Position numbers and translations under genes: made by a program. DNA of 55,654 bases. It comes from an uncultured Clostridia bacterium. Lineage in GTDB: Bacteria > Bacillota > Clostridia > Christensenellales > UBA1242. Where the stretch lies: positions 1 through 55,654 of the forward strand of contig CALWEH010000003.1 in the NCBI GenBank assembly GCA_944377145.1, given 5' to 3'. Below, in pieces: positions 40,401 through 50,718 of this stretch. The first letter of the stretch is position 1. The number at the start of each line of letters is the position of its first letter. The notes below the pieces were generated by a model. That model saw only the letters and a list, made by a program, of their open reading frames with translations. It was not told the origin of the DNA and did not search any database.

Positions 40401-41642
40401 TATATTAAATGTGTTTTGTATAGCATAAGTTAAGGCTATTTTTCCATGCATATATGATAACGAACCTTGTAAATAGGCTACATAAGGTTCTCTAATAGGA
40501 GCGTCACAAGACAATTCTATACTAGAACCTTGATTAAAACTGCCTGATGCCATTATAATTTTATCTTCATAACCAGACATTTCGCTAGGCTCTAAAACTG
40601 AACCACTTTCTACAGGTGAAGCTTTTTGAATATTCTTACAAAACTGGATTAATATGTCAGGGTTATTAAATTTTATACAACACACAATATCACTCATTGG
40701 TTGATTTTTATTTGGAATAACATCATATCCTAATTTAGTAGCACATTCTGCTGTTAACCTTGCTACCTTTTTTGCTTGAGCTACTACATGAGGAGCAACA
40801 AATAATCCTTGTAAAATTAATTTATATCCCTCACTATATGAGCCTGTATCAAGCCCTAAAGCTGGAGAGAAAACATGACAAGCAATCTTATTTATTAAAT
40901 CTTTTTTTCCAGCAACATATCCGCCTGTTGGAGCAATTCCTCCTCCAATATTTTTAATCATTGAACCCATAACAATATCTGCACCCACTTCACTAGGTTC
41001 TCTATTCTCTACAAATTCACCATAGCAATTATCTACTACTATTATAACTTCAGGTGCAATTTTACGCACTTTACTAAATAATTTCTCCATTTGTTGTATA
41101 GTAATAGCATTTCTCCATTCATAACCTCTTGAACGTTGAACATACAACATTTTAACTTTATTAGATTGTAAATATTTTATGATTTTATCATAATTAAAAT
41201 CATTGTCTACCAAATCTATTTGCTCATAGTTAATATTGTAATCTTTTAAACTTCCTATGTCTATATCAGTTCCAAATAACACATCTTTTAATGTATCGTA
41301 AGGAGTTCCACTTACACATAACATTAAATCATTTGGACGCAATATACCTAATAATGTATGAGAAATTGTAGCCGTACCGCATGCAAGCATTGGAGATGCA
41401 AAAGCAGTTTCAGTTTTAAAAATGTCAGCAAAAATTTCATTTGTAATTTCTTTCCCTATATCTCCATATCCATAGCCAAAACTTCCTATAAAATGCCTTT
41501 CACTTAAACCTGATTTATTAAAAGCATTTAACACTTTTAACTGATTTTCATATTCCACTTGTTCAATTTTTGAAAATTCATTTTCACATTTTTTTTCGCA
41601 TTTTGCTACAAAGTCTATTGCCTTGTTATTAAGTGTTATCAT
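40398..41642 (-). CDS. Methionine gamma-lyase/aluminium-resistance family PLP protein (YnbB-like)
   Basis: A 414-residue PLP-dependent protein. The PLP lysine lies in IVMGSMIKNIGGGIAPTGGY; GYGYGDIGKE and PMLACGTATISH are family features. Homologues (YnbB) lie next to miaA in many Firmicutes, as here, where its start overlaps the miaA end by 14 nt. The physiological reaction is unsettled; C-S lyase activity is suggested by homology. Confidence 0.87.
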   Translation of the reverse strand: MITLNNKAIDFVAKCEKKCENEFSKIEQVEYENQLKVLNAFNKSGLSERHFIGSFGYGYGDIGKEITNEIFADIFKTETAFASPMLACGTATISHTLLGILRPNDLMLCVSGTPYDTLKDVLFGTDIDIGSLKDYNINYEQIDLVDNDFNYDKIIKYLQSNKVKMLYVQRSRGYEWRNAITIQQMEKLFSKVRKIAPEVIIVVDNCYGEFVENREPSEVGADIVMGSMIKNIGGGIAPTGGYVAGKKDLINKIACHVFSPALGLDTGSYSEGYKLILQGLFVAPHVVAQAKKVARLTAECATKLGYDVIPNKNQPMSDIVCCIKFNNPDILIQFCKNIQKASPVESGSVLEPSEMSGYEDKIIMASGSFNQGSSIELSCDAPIREPYVAYLQGSLSYMHGKIALTYAIQNTFNI

Positions 41643-42528
41643 TTAAAAACTCCTCTATTTTCTTTCTTGCTTCTTCTAATTTAAGCATTTGTAAATTTTT
41701 AATAGTTTTCATAAAAGTTAATTGTCGTTTACAATAATTTCTAGTATGTTGTTTTATTAATTCTATACATTTTTCATAGCTAATTTCGCCTAATAAATAT
41801 TGAGCCATTTCTCTATAACCAATCGTATTTAAACTATTATTATCTAAAGTAATTCCACTATCTAATAAAGTTTGAACCTCCTTTTGCAATCCTTTAGAAA
41901 TCATATTATCAACACGCTTATTAATCTTATCATATATTATAGACCTATCATCAATAATACCTACAATTAGTGTGCTATAATTAGAGAGTACACTATTAGT
42001 ATGGTTTTCAGCTTTGCCAAAACTAGCTATTTCTAAATATCTAATTACACGCTTTACATTATTTGGGTGTACATTTTTAGCCATATCTGGAGCTAATTTA
42101 TTTAACTCATTCCATATATATTGATTACCAAATTCTTTTGCTAGAGATGAATATTTTTGTCGAAATTCCTCATTTTTTTCTACTTCACTAAAATTATATC
42201 CTTCTACTAAAGCTTTTATATATAACCCTGTTCCCCCCACTAAAATAGGAAGTTTGCCTTTTGCTATAATTTGCTTAATTAATTGTTCACAACTTTTAAC
42301 AAACTCTCCAACGCTATAATTTTCTTTTGGAGAAACAATATCAATTAAATGATGAGGAATTCCCTGCATCTCATCTTTTGTTATTTTAGCAGAGCCAATA
42401 TCTAACCCCTTATATATTTGAACTGAATCGCAAGATATGATTTCACCATTATATTTTTTTGCTATGTCTACAGCAAGTCCACTTTTACCAGAGCCAGTCA
42501 AACCTGTAATTATAATAACTTTTGACAT
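41629..42528 (-). CDS. miaA: tRNA dimethylallyltransferase
   Basis: A 299-residue enzyme that adds a dimethylallyl group to A37 of tRNAs reading UNN codons. The P-loop is ITGLTGSGKSGLA, with the substrate motif SCDSVQIYKGLDIGSAK and VGGTGLYIKALVEGY. Slightly shorter than usual. Its product is further modified by MiaB, encoded in the same operon. Confidence 0.95.
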   Translation of the reverse strand: MSKVIIITGLTGSGKSGLAVDIAKKYNGEIISCDSVQIYKGLDIGSAKITKDEMQGIPHHLIDIVSPKENYSVGEFVKSCEQLIKQIIAKGKLPILVGGTGLYIKALVEGYNFSEVEKNEEFRQKYSSLAKEFGNQYIWNELNKLAPDMAKNVHPNNVKRVIRYLEIASFGKAENHTNSVLSNYSTLIVGIIDDRSIIYDKINKRVDNMISKGLQKEVQTLLDSGITLDNNSLNTIGYREMAQYLLGEISYEKCIELIKQHTRNYCKRQLTFMKTIKNLQMLKLEEARKKIEEFLNDNT

Positions 42529-42530
42529 AG

Positions 42531-44444
42531 CTATACTATCCTCTTAAACCATTTTTCAATTTGACTTAATTTTAATACTGTTACTATAGGTCTTCCATGA
42601 GGACATAATAATACAGGCTTTTTTATATCGAAATTTTTTAATAGTTCATTTATTTGCATATTAGTTAAAGTCATTCCAGATTTTACAGCAGATTTACAAG
42701 CTTTTTGCATTAACATATTATCTAATTCAGTATCTAATTTTGGAAGTTGATTTCCCATATCATGTAATAAATCTTCAACAAATGTTTTCAAATTAATATC
42801 ACTAAAAACAGCTGGTATGCTTGATATACGAATTTCAGTTGGCCCAAACTGAGAAATGTCAAATCCAAGAGAATGTAATTTATCTACTAAATTTAAAATA
42901 TATTCCATTTCTTGCACATTTAATTTATGAATATATGGAACTAATAAAGGCTGAATGGCTATATTTTGATTTTTTAGCTGAGAAACAAATTTATCGTAAA
43001 GTAATCTTTCGTGACCTGCATGAAAATCCACTAAAAGCATTACATCTTCCTTCTCAAGAATTAAGAATTCATTAAATATCTCCCCTATTACCTTATATTC
43101 ACTAAAATTTTGAATAGATTGATATGCAGGATGTTCTTCGCTAGAACTAAGCTTATTATCAAAAATTGACATATTATATTCAGGAACCATTTTTTCAAAC
43201 CTGATAGTTTTACTAAAATATTCATTGTTATGATAAATTGGGTCTACAGGTTTTATATCAATCTCATCTTCTTTATTTTTTTCTTTATTATCTATATCTA
43301 GCCATTCTTCATATTTCTTTTCATCTATTATTGGTTCTTCTTTAACATTTTCTTTAATTTGCAAATCTATTTGTTTAATTTCAGTATTTTCATCATTAAT
43401 ATCTTTAAATTCATAATTTTGCCTATTTTCATCTGGAAAAGCAGTTTCTTTAGCTGGATTAATACTTGTATAAATAGTTTGCCTTACAGCTCTATAAAAT
43501 ATATCAAATAATAGGTTTGGAGAAGTAAATTTTACTTTTATTTTGCTTGGATGAACATTTACATCAATTTCATTATAAGGAATAGTTAAATTAATTACAA
43601 AGAAAGGAAATTGTCTGCTCATTAAAAATTCTTCATAAGCCATATAAACAGCTTTAGATATTCCTTCATCAACTACATATCTTCCATTAATAATCAATGT
43701 TTGATAACTAGTATTTGGTTTAGTATATGATACCTTTCCTATATAGCCGTCTAATTTAATATTGCCTTGAGAATATTCAACATGCAATATATTTTTAGCC
43801 ATATCTATACCATATACACAGCATATTGCATCAAATAAATTTGTTCCAGAACTATCGAAAATGGCCTTATTATCTGCAATATATTTAATTTTTATGTTAG
43901 GGTGAGATAAAATATATCTAGTAATTATATTAGTTATATCAGCTTCTTCACTTTTTGGCCTACGCAAAAATTTTCTTCTTGCAGGAGTGTTATAAAATAG
44001 ATTTTTAACTTCTACCATAGTGCCATCTTGATTGGCTGTTGCTACAATAGAGCCAAATTCTCCTCCATTTACACTAATTTTGCTTGCATACTCATATTTT
44101 TGAGGCTTAGATATAAGGGTCACTTGTGCTACACTTGCAATACTTGCTAAAGCTTCCCCTCTAAATCCTAATGTTGAGATATTATCAAGATCTTCAATAC
44201 TAGAAATTTTGCTTGTGGCATGAGGTAAAAACGCCTTTTTTACATCATCTGGCTCAATACCTATTCCATTATCTGAAACGCTTATTAAATCTATTCCACC
44301 ATTTTTTATTTCTACTCTAATTTCAGTTGCTTTAGCATCAATACTATTATCCAACAATTCTTTTACAATAGAAGCAGGTTTTTCTACAACCTCTCCTGCA
44401 GCTATACGATTTGCTACTGCTTTATCTAAAATATTAATTGCCAT
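42531..44444 (-). CDS. mutL: DNA mismatch repair protein MutL
   Basis: A 637-residue GHKL ATPase linking MutS to downstream repair. The N-terminal ATPase has KELLDNSIDA, SVSDNGIGIEP and LGFRGEALASIASV; the linker (about 350-430) is Glu/Asp/Lys-rich. The C-terminal endonuclease motif, usually DQHAxxExxxxE, reads DFHAGHERLLYD, with the Gln and last Glu changed, while ACKSAVKSG and CPHGRPIV are kept. Whether nicking activity persists is uncertain. It is 4 nt after mutS and 2 nt before miaA. Confidence 0.95.
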   Translation of the reverse strand: MAINILDKAVANRIAAGEVVEKPASIVKELLDNSIDAKATEIRVEIKNGGIDLISVSDNGIGIEPDDVKKAFLPHATSKISSIEDLDNISTLGFRGEALASIASVAQVTLISKPQKYEYASKISVNGGEFGSIVATANQDGTMVEVKNLFYNTPARRKFLRRPKSEEADITNIITRYILSHPNIKIKYIADNKAIFDSSGTNLFDAICCVYGIDMAKNILHVEYSQGNIKLDGYIGKVSYTKPNTSYQTLIINGRYVVDEGISKAVYMAYEEFLMSRQFPFFVINLTIPYNEIDVNVHPSKIKVKFTSPNLLFDIFYRAVRQTIYTSINPAKETAFPDENRQNYEFKDINDENTEIKQIDLQIKENVKEEPIIDEKKYEEWLDIDNKEKNKEDEIDIKPVDPIYHNNEYFSKTIRFEKMVPEYNMSIFDNKLSSSEEHPAYQSIQNFSEYKVIGEIFNEFLILEKEDVMLLVDFHAGHERLLYDKFVSQLKNQNIAIQPLLVPYIHKLNVQEMEYILNLVDKLHSLGFDISQFGPTEIRISSIPAVFSDINLKTFVEDLLHDMGNQLPKLDTELDNMLMQKACKSAVKSGMTLTNMQINELLKNFDIKKPVLLCPHGRPIVTVLKLSQIEKWFKRIV

Positions 44445-44448
44445 AATT

Positions 44449-47013
44449 TTACTCCTTTACCATTTCAACTAAATGAGTTAAAGTATCAAAAGCTACCATT
44501 GGGGTAATGGTATTAATATCTATATTTTTTAATGTATCAATAATTGCATTATCATTTGAACAAGAATAACTTGTCTTACCCTGCTCTAATTCTGCTAAAA
44601 TTTCTTTTGCTCTATCAATTACTTGCTTAGGAATACCAGCTAAAGAAGCTACTTCAATTCCATAACTTTTTGTAGCAGAACCTCTCATAATTTTACGCAA
44701 AAATACAAGTTCTCCTCCAATTTCTTTTATAGAAATACAATAATTTTTTACTCCACTTAAATTGCCCTCAAGATGCATTAATTCATGATAATGTGTAGCA
44801 AAAAGTGTTTTGCAATTTAAAGTTTTAGACAAATATTCTACTACAGATGAAGCTATACTCATGCCATCATTTGTAGATGTTCCTCTACCAACTTCATCTA
44901 AAATTATCAAGCTTTTATTTGTAGCAAAAGTTAATATATTACTTACCTCTACCATTTCTACCATAAAAGTGCTTTGCCCTATTGCCAAATCATCACTTGC
45001 ACCAATACGAGTAAATATACGGTCTACTATACAAATTCTGGCTTCTGAAGCTGGAACATAACTTCCAATATGTGCCATAAGTGTAATTAAAGCTACTTGA
45101 CGCATATATGTGCTTTTCCCTGCCATATTTGGCCCTGTTAAAATCATTGTGCGATCTTCATTCGAATTAAGATAAGTATCATTGCTTATAAAGCTACCTT
45201 GATGCAATAATAATTCTACTACAGGGTGTCTACCATTTTTTATACTTATCTCATCATTTGTTGTAATCTCTGGCTTGCAATATTTATTATTTACAGCCAC
45301 AGTAGCTAAACTAACCAAACAATCTAATCTTGAAATTATACTAGCTAATTCTTGAATAGAACTACAATAAGGCATAATAGAATTTTTAAAGTTTTCATAT
45401 AATTCAGCCTCTAATTTTATTGCATTTTCTTTGCTAGACAAAATATCATTTTCATATTGTTTTAATTCTTCTGTTATATATCGTTCATTATTGCTTATTG
45501 TTTGTTTTCGAGTATATGTAAAAGGAACTAAATCAGCATATTGTTTGCCTATTTCAATATAATAACCAAATACTTTATTATAGCCTATTTTTAAATTTTT
45601 AATGCCTGTTTTTTCTCTCTCTCGAGTTTCAAGTTCATTTAAAAAGCCTAAACTATGTTCTTTTAGATGCCTTAAACGGTCAAGCTCTTCATCATATCCT
45701 TCTCTTATATAATCTCCATCTTTATAAATTGAACTTGGTTGATCTGCTATTATATGTGTTATAGCTGTATATAAATCTTGAAAGTCCCTTATTTTATTAC
45801 CTAAATTTGATAGTTCATTGTTTGAATATTGAGTTAATATTTTCTTTATATTCAATGTAGGAGGAATAGAATAAGCTAAAGCGTTAAGTTCTCTTGGCAT
45901 AATTGTACCATAAGAAAGACGAGCTACTAATCGTTCAATATCATAAATATTTTCCAATTCTTTTATTAAACTTACTCTTACGCTTGGATTGTTAACTAAA
46001 TATTCTACAGCATTTAACCTTTTTAAAATTTCCTCTCTATTTTGTAAAGGCTTACTTACCCAATTTCGCATTAATCTAGCTCCTGCATTAGTAGAAGTTT
46101 TATCTAAAACCCATAAAAGAGAACCATTACGACTTCCATCTTTCATTCGCTTTTCAAGCTCTAAGTTGCGTCTGGTATTATTATCAATATACATATATTG
46201 TTCGTCTTTAATTAATCTAGGCATATTTAAATGCTTTAAATCTCTTTTTTGAGTTTCTTTTAAATATATTAATAAACTACCAATAGCTTTTATACAAGCT
46301 TCATCATCAAAATCATAACCTACTAAAGATGCTAAATTATATTGTTCTAATATAGCATTTTTAGCACTATCTAATCCATAAGCCCAATCATAATATTGAT
46401 AAAATTTAGCACAACCTTCTTTTGTTACTATAGGCAAATTAGATGAGGTTTGTTTCATTTGAGCATTGCATATAATTTCAGCTGGATTGATGCAAACTAT
46501 TTGATCATTTATATAAATTTCACTATTTTTAACACTTTTTCCAACTCCAAATTCACCTGTTGAAATATCTGCATAAGCAAAAGATATGGTGTAGTTTATT
46601 TGATATATACTCATTATATAGTTATTCACACTTTGTTGCACCATAGATTCATCAATAACTGTTCCTGGAGTAATTACTCTCACAACTTCACGTTCAACAA
46701 CTTTTTCACCCTGTTTTGGAGTGTTGCCTAATTGTTCACATATTGCTACTTTATAGCCTTTTGATATTAATTTTGAAACATAAGATTCATAAGCATGAAA
46801 AGGAACTCCACACATAGGAGCACGCTCATCTAACCCACAATCTTTTCCTGTTAAAGTAAGGCCTAATTCTTTGCTAACTAATTCTGCATCGTCAAAAAAC
46901 ATTTCATAAAAATCACCTAAACGATAAAACAGTATAGTATCTTTATACTGTTCTTTCATAGCCAAATATTTAGTCATCATTGGTGATATTTCTTTTTTTC
47001 CTTCGACTTTCAT
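44449..47013 (-). CDS. mutS: DNA mismatch repair protein MutS
   Basis: An 854-residue mismatch-binding ATPase. The mismatch-reading Phe-x-Glu motif lies in RLGDFYEMFFDDA near residue 33. The ATPase has Walker A GPNMAGKSTYMRQ, Walker B SLIILDEVGRGTST and the FATHYHELM element. Length matches the family. It overlaps miaB by 4 nt. Confidence 0.97.
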   Translation of the reverse strand: MKVEGKKEISPMMTKYLAMKEQYKDTILFYRLGDFYEMFFDDAELVSKELGLTLTGKDCGLDERAPMCGVPFHAYESYVSKLISKGYKVAICEQLGNTPKQGEKVVEREVVRVITPGTVIDESMVQQSVNNYIMSIYQINYTISFAYADISTGEFGVGKSVKNSEIYINDQIVCINPAEIICNAQMKQTSSNLPIVTKEGCAKFYQYYDWAYGLDSAKNAILEQYNLASLVGYDFDDEACIKAIGSLLIYLKETQKRDLKHLNMPRLIKDEQYMYIDNNTRRNLELEKRMKDGSRNGSLLWVLDKTSTNAGARLMRNWVSKPLQNREEILKRLNAVEYLVNNPSVRVSLIKELENIYDIERLVARLSYGTIMPRELNALAYSIPPTLNIKKILTQYSNNELSNLGNKIRDFQDLYTAITHIIADQPSSIYKDGDYIREGYDEELDRLRHLKEHSLGFLNELETREREKTGIKNLKIGYNKVFGYYIEIGKQYADLVPFTYTRKQTISNNERYITEELKQYENDILSSKENAIKLEAELYENFKNSIMPYCSSIQELASIISRLDCLVSLATVAVNNKYCKPEITTNDEISIKNGRHPVVELLLHQGSFISNDTYLNSNEDRTMILTGPNMAGKSTYMRQVALITLMAHIGSYVPASEARICIVDRIFTRIGASDDLAIGQSTFMVEMVEVSNILTFATNKSLIILDEVGRGTSTNDGMSIASSVVEYLSKTLNCKTLFATHYHELMHLEGNLSGVKNYCISIKEIGGELVFLRKIMRGSATKSYGIEVASLAGIPKQVIDRAKEILAELEQGKTSYSCSNDNAIIDTLKNIDINTITPMVAFDTLTHLVEMVKE

Positions 47014-48332
47014 TTAATTACTCCTGACAATTTATGGTTTCTAATTCCTTCAACCTTAACATTTGCAAAATGGTTTTCCATTACCCCACTATCATTAGGC
47101 AAATAAATTTCACGCCCACCATCAGTTAAGCCCATAGTTACGCCATTTTTTACTATTATTAAACAATTATAAGTTTTGCCAACGCAATAATTAAGTAAAT
47201 GTTTATTTATAAATTTTTGTTCTCTTAAAAGCTTATTTAAACGCCTATTTTTTACACTTTCTTCAATTTGATCTGGGAATGTACAAGCTGGAGTTCCTGT
47301 GCGTTTTGAATACATAAAAGCAAATACTTGGTCAAATTTAACTTTTTTTAGTAATTTAATAGTATCTTCAAAAGCTTGTTCACTTTCATTAGGAAATCCC
47401 ACTATAATATCTGTACTTAACGATACATTTTTAACTTGGCGTTTTGTAGTTTTGATTAAACTATAATAGTGTTTTATAGTATAATGTCTGTTCATTTTAA
47501 ATAATATTTCATCATTTCCAGACTGTACAGGTAAATGCAAACATTTTGCTACTTTAGGCTGTTGTTTCATCACTTTAATAACATTTTTATTAAAATCTAT
47601 AGGGTGAGAAGTCATAAATTTTAATTTAAACTCGCCTTCAATTTGAGAAAGTTTTGATAAAAGTGTGGCAAAATCCATTCCATTATTTAAATCTTTACCA
47701 TAAGAGTTAACATTTTGACCTAATAAAGTAATATATCTATAACCCTTATTTACAAGCTCTTTTACCTCTGCTTCTATATCCTCATAAGCTCTACTACGCT
47801 CTCTTCCTCGAACATAAGGAACTATACAATAAGTACAAAACTTATTGCAACCATAAATAATATTTACATAAGCATTTATCTTGTCGTCTCTAACTACATT
47901 TGTTATTTCACAACTATCAACAGGCTGTTCTAATATTTCAAATATTCTGCTTCTATTTTCAGATATTTGTTGTAAATAACTTCCTAGCATATTAATATTA
48001 TGTGTACCTATAACTATATCTACAAAAGGCAATTTTGTTTTAAAATCGTATTTTCCTTGTTTTTGTTGAGGCATACAACCACACACTACTATAACCATTT
48101 CTGGATTTTTAGCTTTATATTTTTTTAAAGCAGAGATATTTGAAAAAGCTCTATCTTCTGCTCCCTCACGAATACAGCAAGTGTTAAATACAACTACATC
48201 AGCCAATTCAGGTTTATCTATGCTAGTCATTCCAAGACTTTGAAGAATTCCTGTTATTTTTTCACTTTCATGAACATTCATCTGGCACCCATAAGTTACC
48301 ACATGATATTTTTTGTCTTTATAATTCATCAT
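47010..48332 (-). CDS. miaB: tRNA-2-methylthio-N6-dimethylallyladenosine synthase
   Basis: A 440-residue radical-SAM methylthiotransferase. The N-terminal UPF0004 domain carries its cluster cysteines in TYGCQMN, FNTCCIRE and VCGCMPQ; the radical-SAM motif is GCNKFCTYCIVPYVRGRE; a TRAM domain closes the protein. It completes the modification begun by MiaA. A promoter lies 9 bases from the start codon without a ribosome-binding site, so the operon mRNA is probably leaderless. Confidence 0.96.
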   Translation of the reverse strand: MMNYKDKKYHVVTYGCQMNVHESEKITGILQSLGMTSIDKPELADVVVFNTCCIREGAEDRAFSNISALKKYKAKNPEMVIVVCGCMPQQKQGKYDFKTKLPFVDIVIGTHNINMLGSYLQQISENRSRIFEILEQPVDSCEITNVVRDDKINAYVNIIYGCNKFCTYCIVPYVRGRERSRAYEDIEAEVKELVNKGYRYITLLGQNVNSYGKDLNNGMDFATLLSKLSQIEGEFKLKFMTSHPIDFNKNVIKVMKQQPKVAKCLHLPVQSGNDEILFKMNRHYTIKHYYSLIKTTKRQVKNVSLSTDIIVGFPNESEQAFEDTIKLLKKVKFDQVFAFMYSKRTGTPACTFPDQIEESVKNRRLNKLLREQKFINKHLLNYCVGKTYNCLIIVKNGVTMGLTDGGREIYLPNDSGVMENHFANVKVEGIRNHKLSGVIK

Positions 48333-48341
48333 AATAAGTAT

Positions 48342-48370
48342 ATTATAATATAAAAGGATTGCATTTTCAA
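48342..48370 (-). promoter_or_regulatory. Promoter of the miaB-mutS-mutL-miaA operon, leaderless arrangement
   Basis: On the minus strand TTGAAA (48365-48370), 17 bp, TATAAT (48342-48347). The ATG at 48332 begins 9 bases later with no Shine-Dalgarno sequence. Confidence 0.75.
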
Positions 48371-48468
48371 CTATTTATAAAAAAAAGTAGTAATTTCCGC
48401 ACAAATTCGCAATCATATTTTTGATATAATTAGACATAAAAAGAGTAATTTCGCAAACAATATAGATA

Positions 48469-50718
48469 ATGCAAAAAAGAAAAAGTAAACTTAAATATAT
48501 ATTAATTGCTATATTAGTATTTATAGCAATACTCTTTTTATCTACATTTGTCTTTGTTAGCATTTCATATATTTCTACTCCATTAGATATTGAAGCGTTA
48601 AGTTCAACTAGTTTAGGGATTGAAATATATGATAATACCTCATCATCTAATCCAATATCTTATTCTAGTAATAAAAAAATAATATCTACATCTCAATTAA
48701 ATTCATATACTATAAACGCATTTATAGCTATAGAAGATAAACGATTTTATTCTCATAATGGTTATGATTTAAAAAGAATTGTGAAAGCAGGATTAGTAAA
48801 TCTTAAGAGTGGCTCAAAATCACAAGGAGCTTCTACTATAACTCAACAATTAGTAAAAAATATATTGTTAAACAGTGAAAAAACATATTCTAGAAAATTT
48901 AAAGAAATATTATTATCTATAAAAACTGAAAAAAACTTTACTAAAGAAGAAATTTTAAATATGTATTTAAATTCTATTTATTTTGGAAGCAATGCTTATG
49001 GAATTGAAAGTGCTAGTAATTTATATTTTGACAAATCAGCAAGTGAATTAACATTAAATGAATCTGCTATATTAGCAGGGCTTATTAAATCTCCTGCATA
49101 CTACTCCCCAATTAATCACCCAGATAATTGTTTTGCTCGCAAAAATATAGTTTTAAATCAAATGTATGAAAATGGATATATCTCAAAAGAAGAATATGAA
49201 GAAAATATAAATAAAGAAGTAAATATAAGTTTTAAAAAGAATAATTATGATAATAGCTATAATCATCAAGCTATTATTGAAGCATGTAATTTATTAAACA
49301 TAACTGAAAAAGAATTATTAAGGCAAGAATTAAAACTTTATACATATATGGATAATGATTTACAGCTAATAGCTGAAAAGGCAATGATGTCTACTAATAT
49401 TGATGCTGATAAAATTAGCCTTATAGCTGACAATTCAGGAAAAGTATTGGCTTATTGTGGAGATAGTTATTTTGATTTAAGTAAAATGAAAAGAAATCCA
49501 GCTTCTACAATAAAACCTTTGGTTGTATATATGCCAGCCATAGCAAACAATATAGTTTCTCCTCTAACCCCTATTTTAGATGAAAAAATAACTGAAGGAT
49601 ATTCCCCTAACAATGCTGGAGGTCATTATTTAGGTTGGACTAGTGTAAGAGAGGCATTAGCTCATTCTTCTAATGTTTGTAGTGTAAAACTATTAAATAA
49701 AGTGGGATTAGATGTCGCATGCGAATATGCAAATAAATTTCATTTAGGCAATATTTCTAATCCAACAGAATCTTTAGCCTTAGGAGATATTGAAAATGGA
49801 GTAAGTATTATTAATTTAGCTAGAGCTTATAGTATATTACAAAATAATGGGATAGACAAAGGTTTAACTTTTATATCTCGAATTGAAGATAGTGATGGCA
49901 ATATATTATATCAGGATAGCGATTATTCAAATAAAGTATTTGAACAAGAGGATTGTATGTTAATAAACGATATGTTAAAAACATCTGCTCAATCTGGTAC
50001 TGCCAAACGTCTTAATGAACTTCCATTTGAAGTAGCTAGTAAAACAGGAACAGCTCAAATTCAAGATAAAAATACAGATTTATGGAATATAGCATATACC
50101 ACTGAACATTTAGTATTATCTTGGTGTGGAGATGCTAGTTCTAAGGGTTTAGAACAAAATTATAGTAGTTCATTTTATCCTACAATGATTAATAAAAAAA
50201 TACTTGAGAATATATATACTTCTCATACTCCTAAAAATTTTGAATTAAATGAAAATATTGTTAAGGTGGCGGTTGATAGTATTGAATATAATAATTTACA
50301 TAATTTAGCTTCAGCTCCAGAAGATTTAGCTGAAATGTATAAAATTTATGATATATTTAAAATCCAAAATATTCCAGAAGAATCTTCTACATGTGAAACA
50401 CCTGATTTGCAGTTTAATGTAAGCCTAACTACAAAAGGTGCCAAAATAGAATTAAATTATAATCCAATATTCGAATACCAGATATTTAGAAAAACAGAAA
50501 ATTCATCAAACCTAATTGGAGGTTATACAGATGTTATGCTTGATGATAAAGTATTTAAATATAAAAATGTACAATATTATGCAATAGCTACAAATAAGTA
50601 CACTAAAGAAAAATTTACAAGCCCTACTATTAAATTAAATCCTGAAGAATTTTTAGTAAATATTTTAAATGAACATTTTATTAAAAGTCAACAAACTAAA
50701 ACTAAATGGTATATTTAA
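48469..50718 (+). CDS. Class A penicillin-binding protein (PBP1A-like)
   Basis: A 749-residue bifunctional peptidoglycan synthase. It has an N-terminal membrane helix (about residues 12-35) and a family 51 glycosyltransferase with EDKRFYSHNGYD and GASTITQQLVKN. The transpeptidase follows with SxxK as STIK in NPASTIKPL, SxN as SSN in AHSSNVCS and KTG in ASKTGTAQ. The short C-terminal extension resembles a fibronectin-like fold. No clear ribosome-binding site precedes the ATG. The last 4 bases overlap murI tail-to-tail. Confidence 0.92.
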   Translation: MQKRKSKLKYILIAILVFIAILFLSTFVFVSISYISTPLDIEALSSTSLGIEIYDNTSSSNPISYSSNKKIISTSQLNSYTINAFIAIEDKRFYSHNGYDLKRIVKAGLVNLKSGSKSQGASTITQQLVKNILLNSEKTYSRKFKEILLSIKTEKNFTKEEILNMYLNSIYFGSNAYGIESASNLYFDKSASELTLNESAILAGLIKSPAYYSPINHPDNCFARKNIVLNQMYENGYISKEEYEENINKEVNISFKKNNYDNSYNHQAIIEACNLLNITEKELLRQELKLYTYMDNDLQLIAEKAMMSTNIDADKISLIADNSGKVLAYCGDSYFDLSKMKRNPASTIKPLVVYMPAIANNIVSPLTPILDEKITEGYSPNNAGGHYLGWTSVREALAHSSNVCSVKLLNKVGLDVACEYANKFHLGNISNPTESLALGDIENGVSIINLARAYSILQNNGIDKGLTFISRIEDSDGNILYQDSDYSNKVFEQEDCMLINDMLKTSAQSGTAKRLNELPFEVASKTGTAQIQDKNTDLWNIAYTTEHLVLSWCGDASSKGLEQNYSSSFYPTMINKKILENIYTSHTPKNFELNENIVKVAVDSIEYNNLHNLASAPEDLAEMYKIYDIFKIQNIPEESSTCETPDLQFNVSLTTKGAKIELNYNPIFEYQIFRKTENSSNLIGGYTDVMLDDKVFKYKNVQYYAIATNKYTKEKFTSPTIKLNPEEFLVNILNEHFIKSQQTKTKWYI

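Noticed and set aside
48440..48470. Another dif half-site (tttcgcaaaca before the penicillin-binding protein gene)
   Set aside because: It shares only part of the arm, lacks a partner, and is not exact, unlike the copy at the xer gene.
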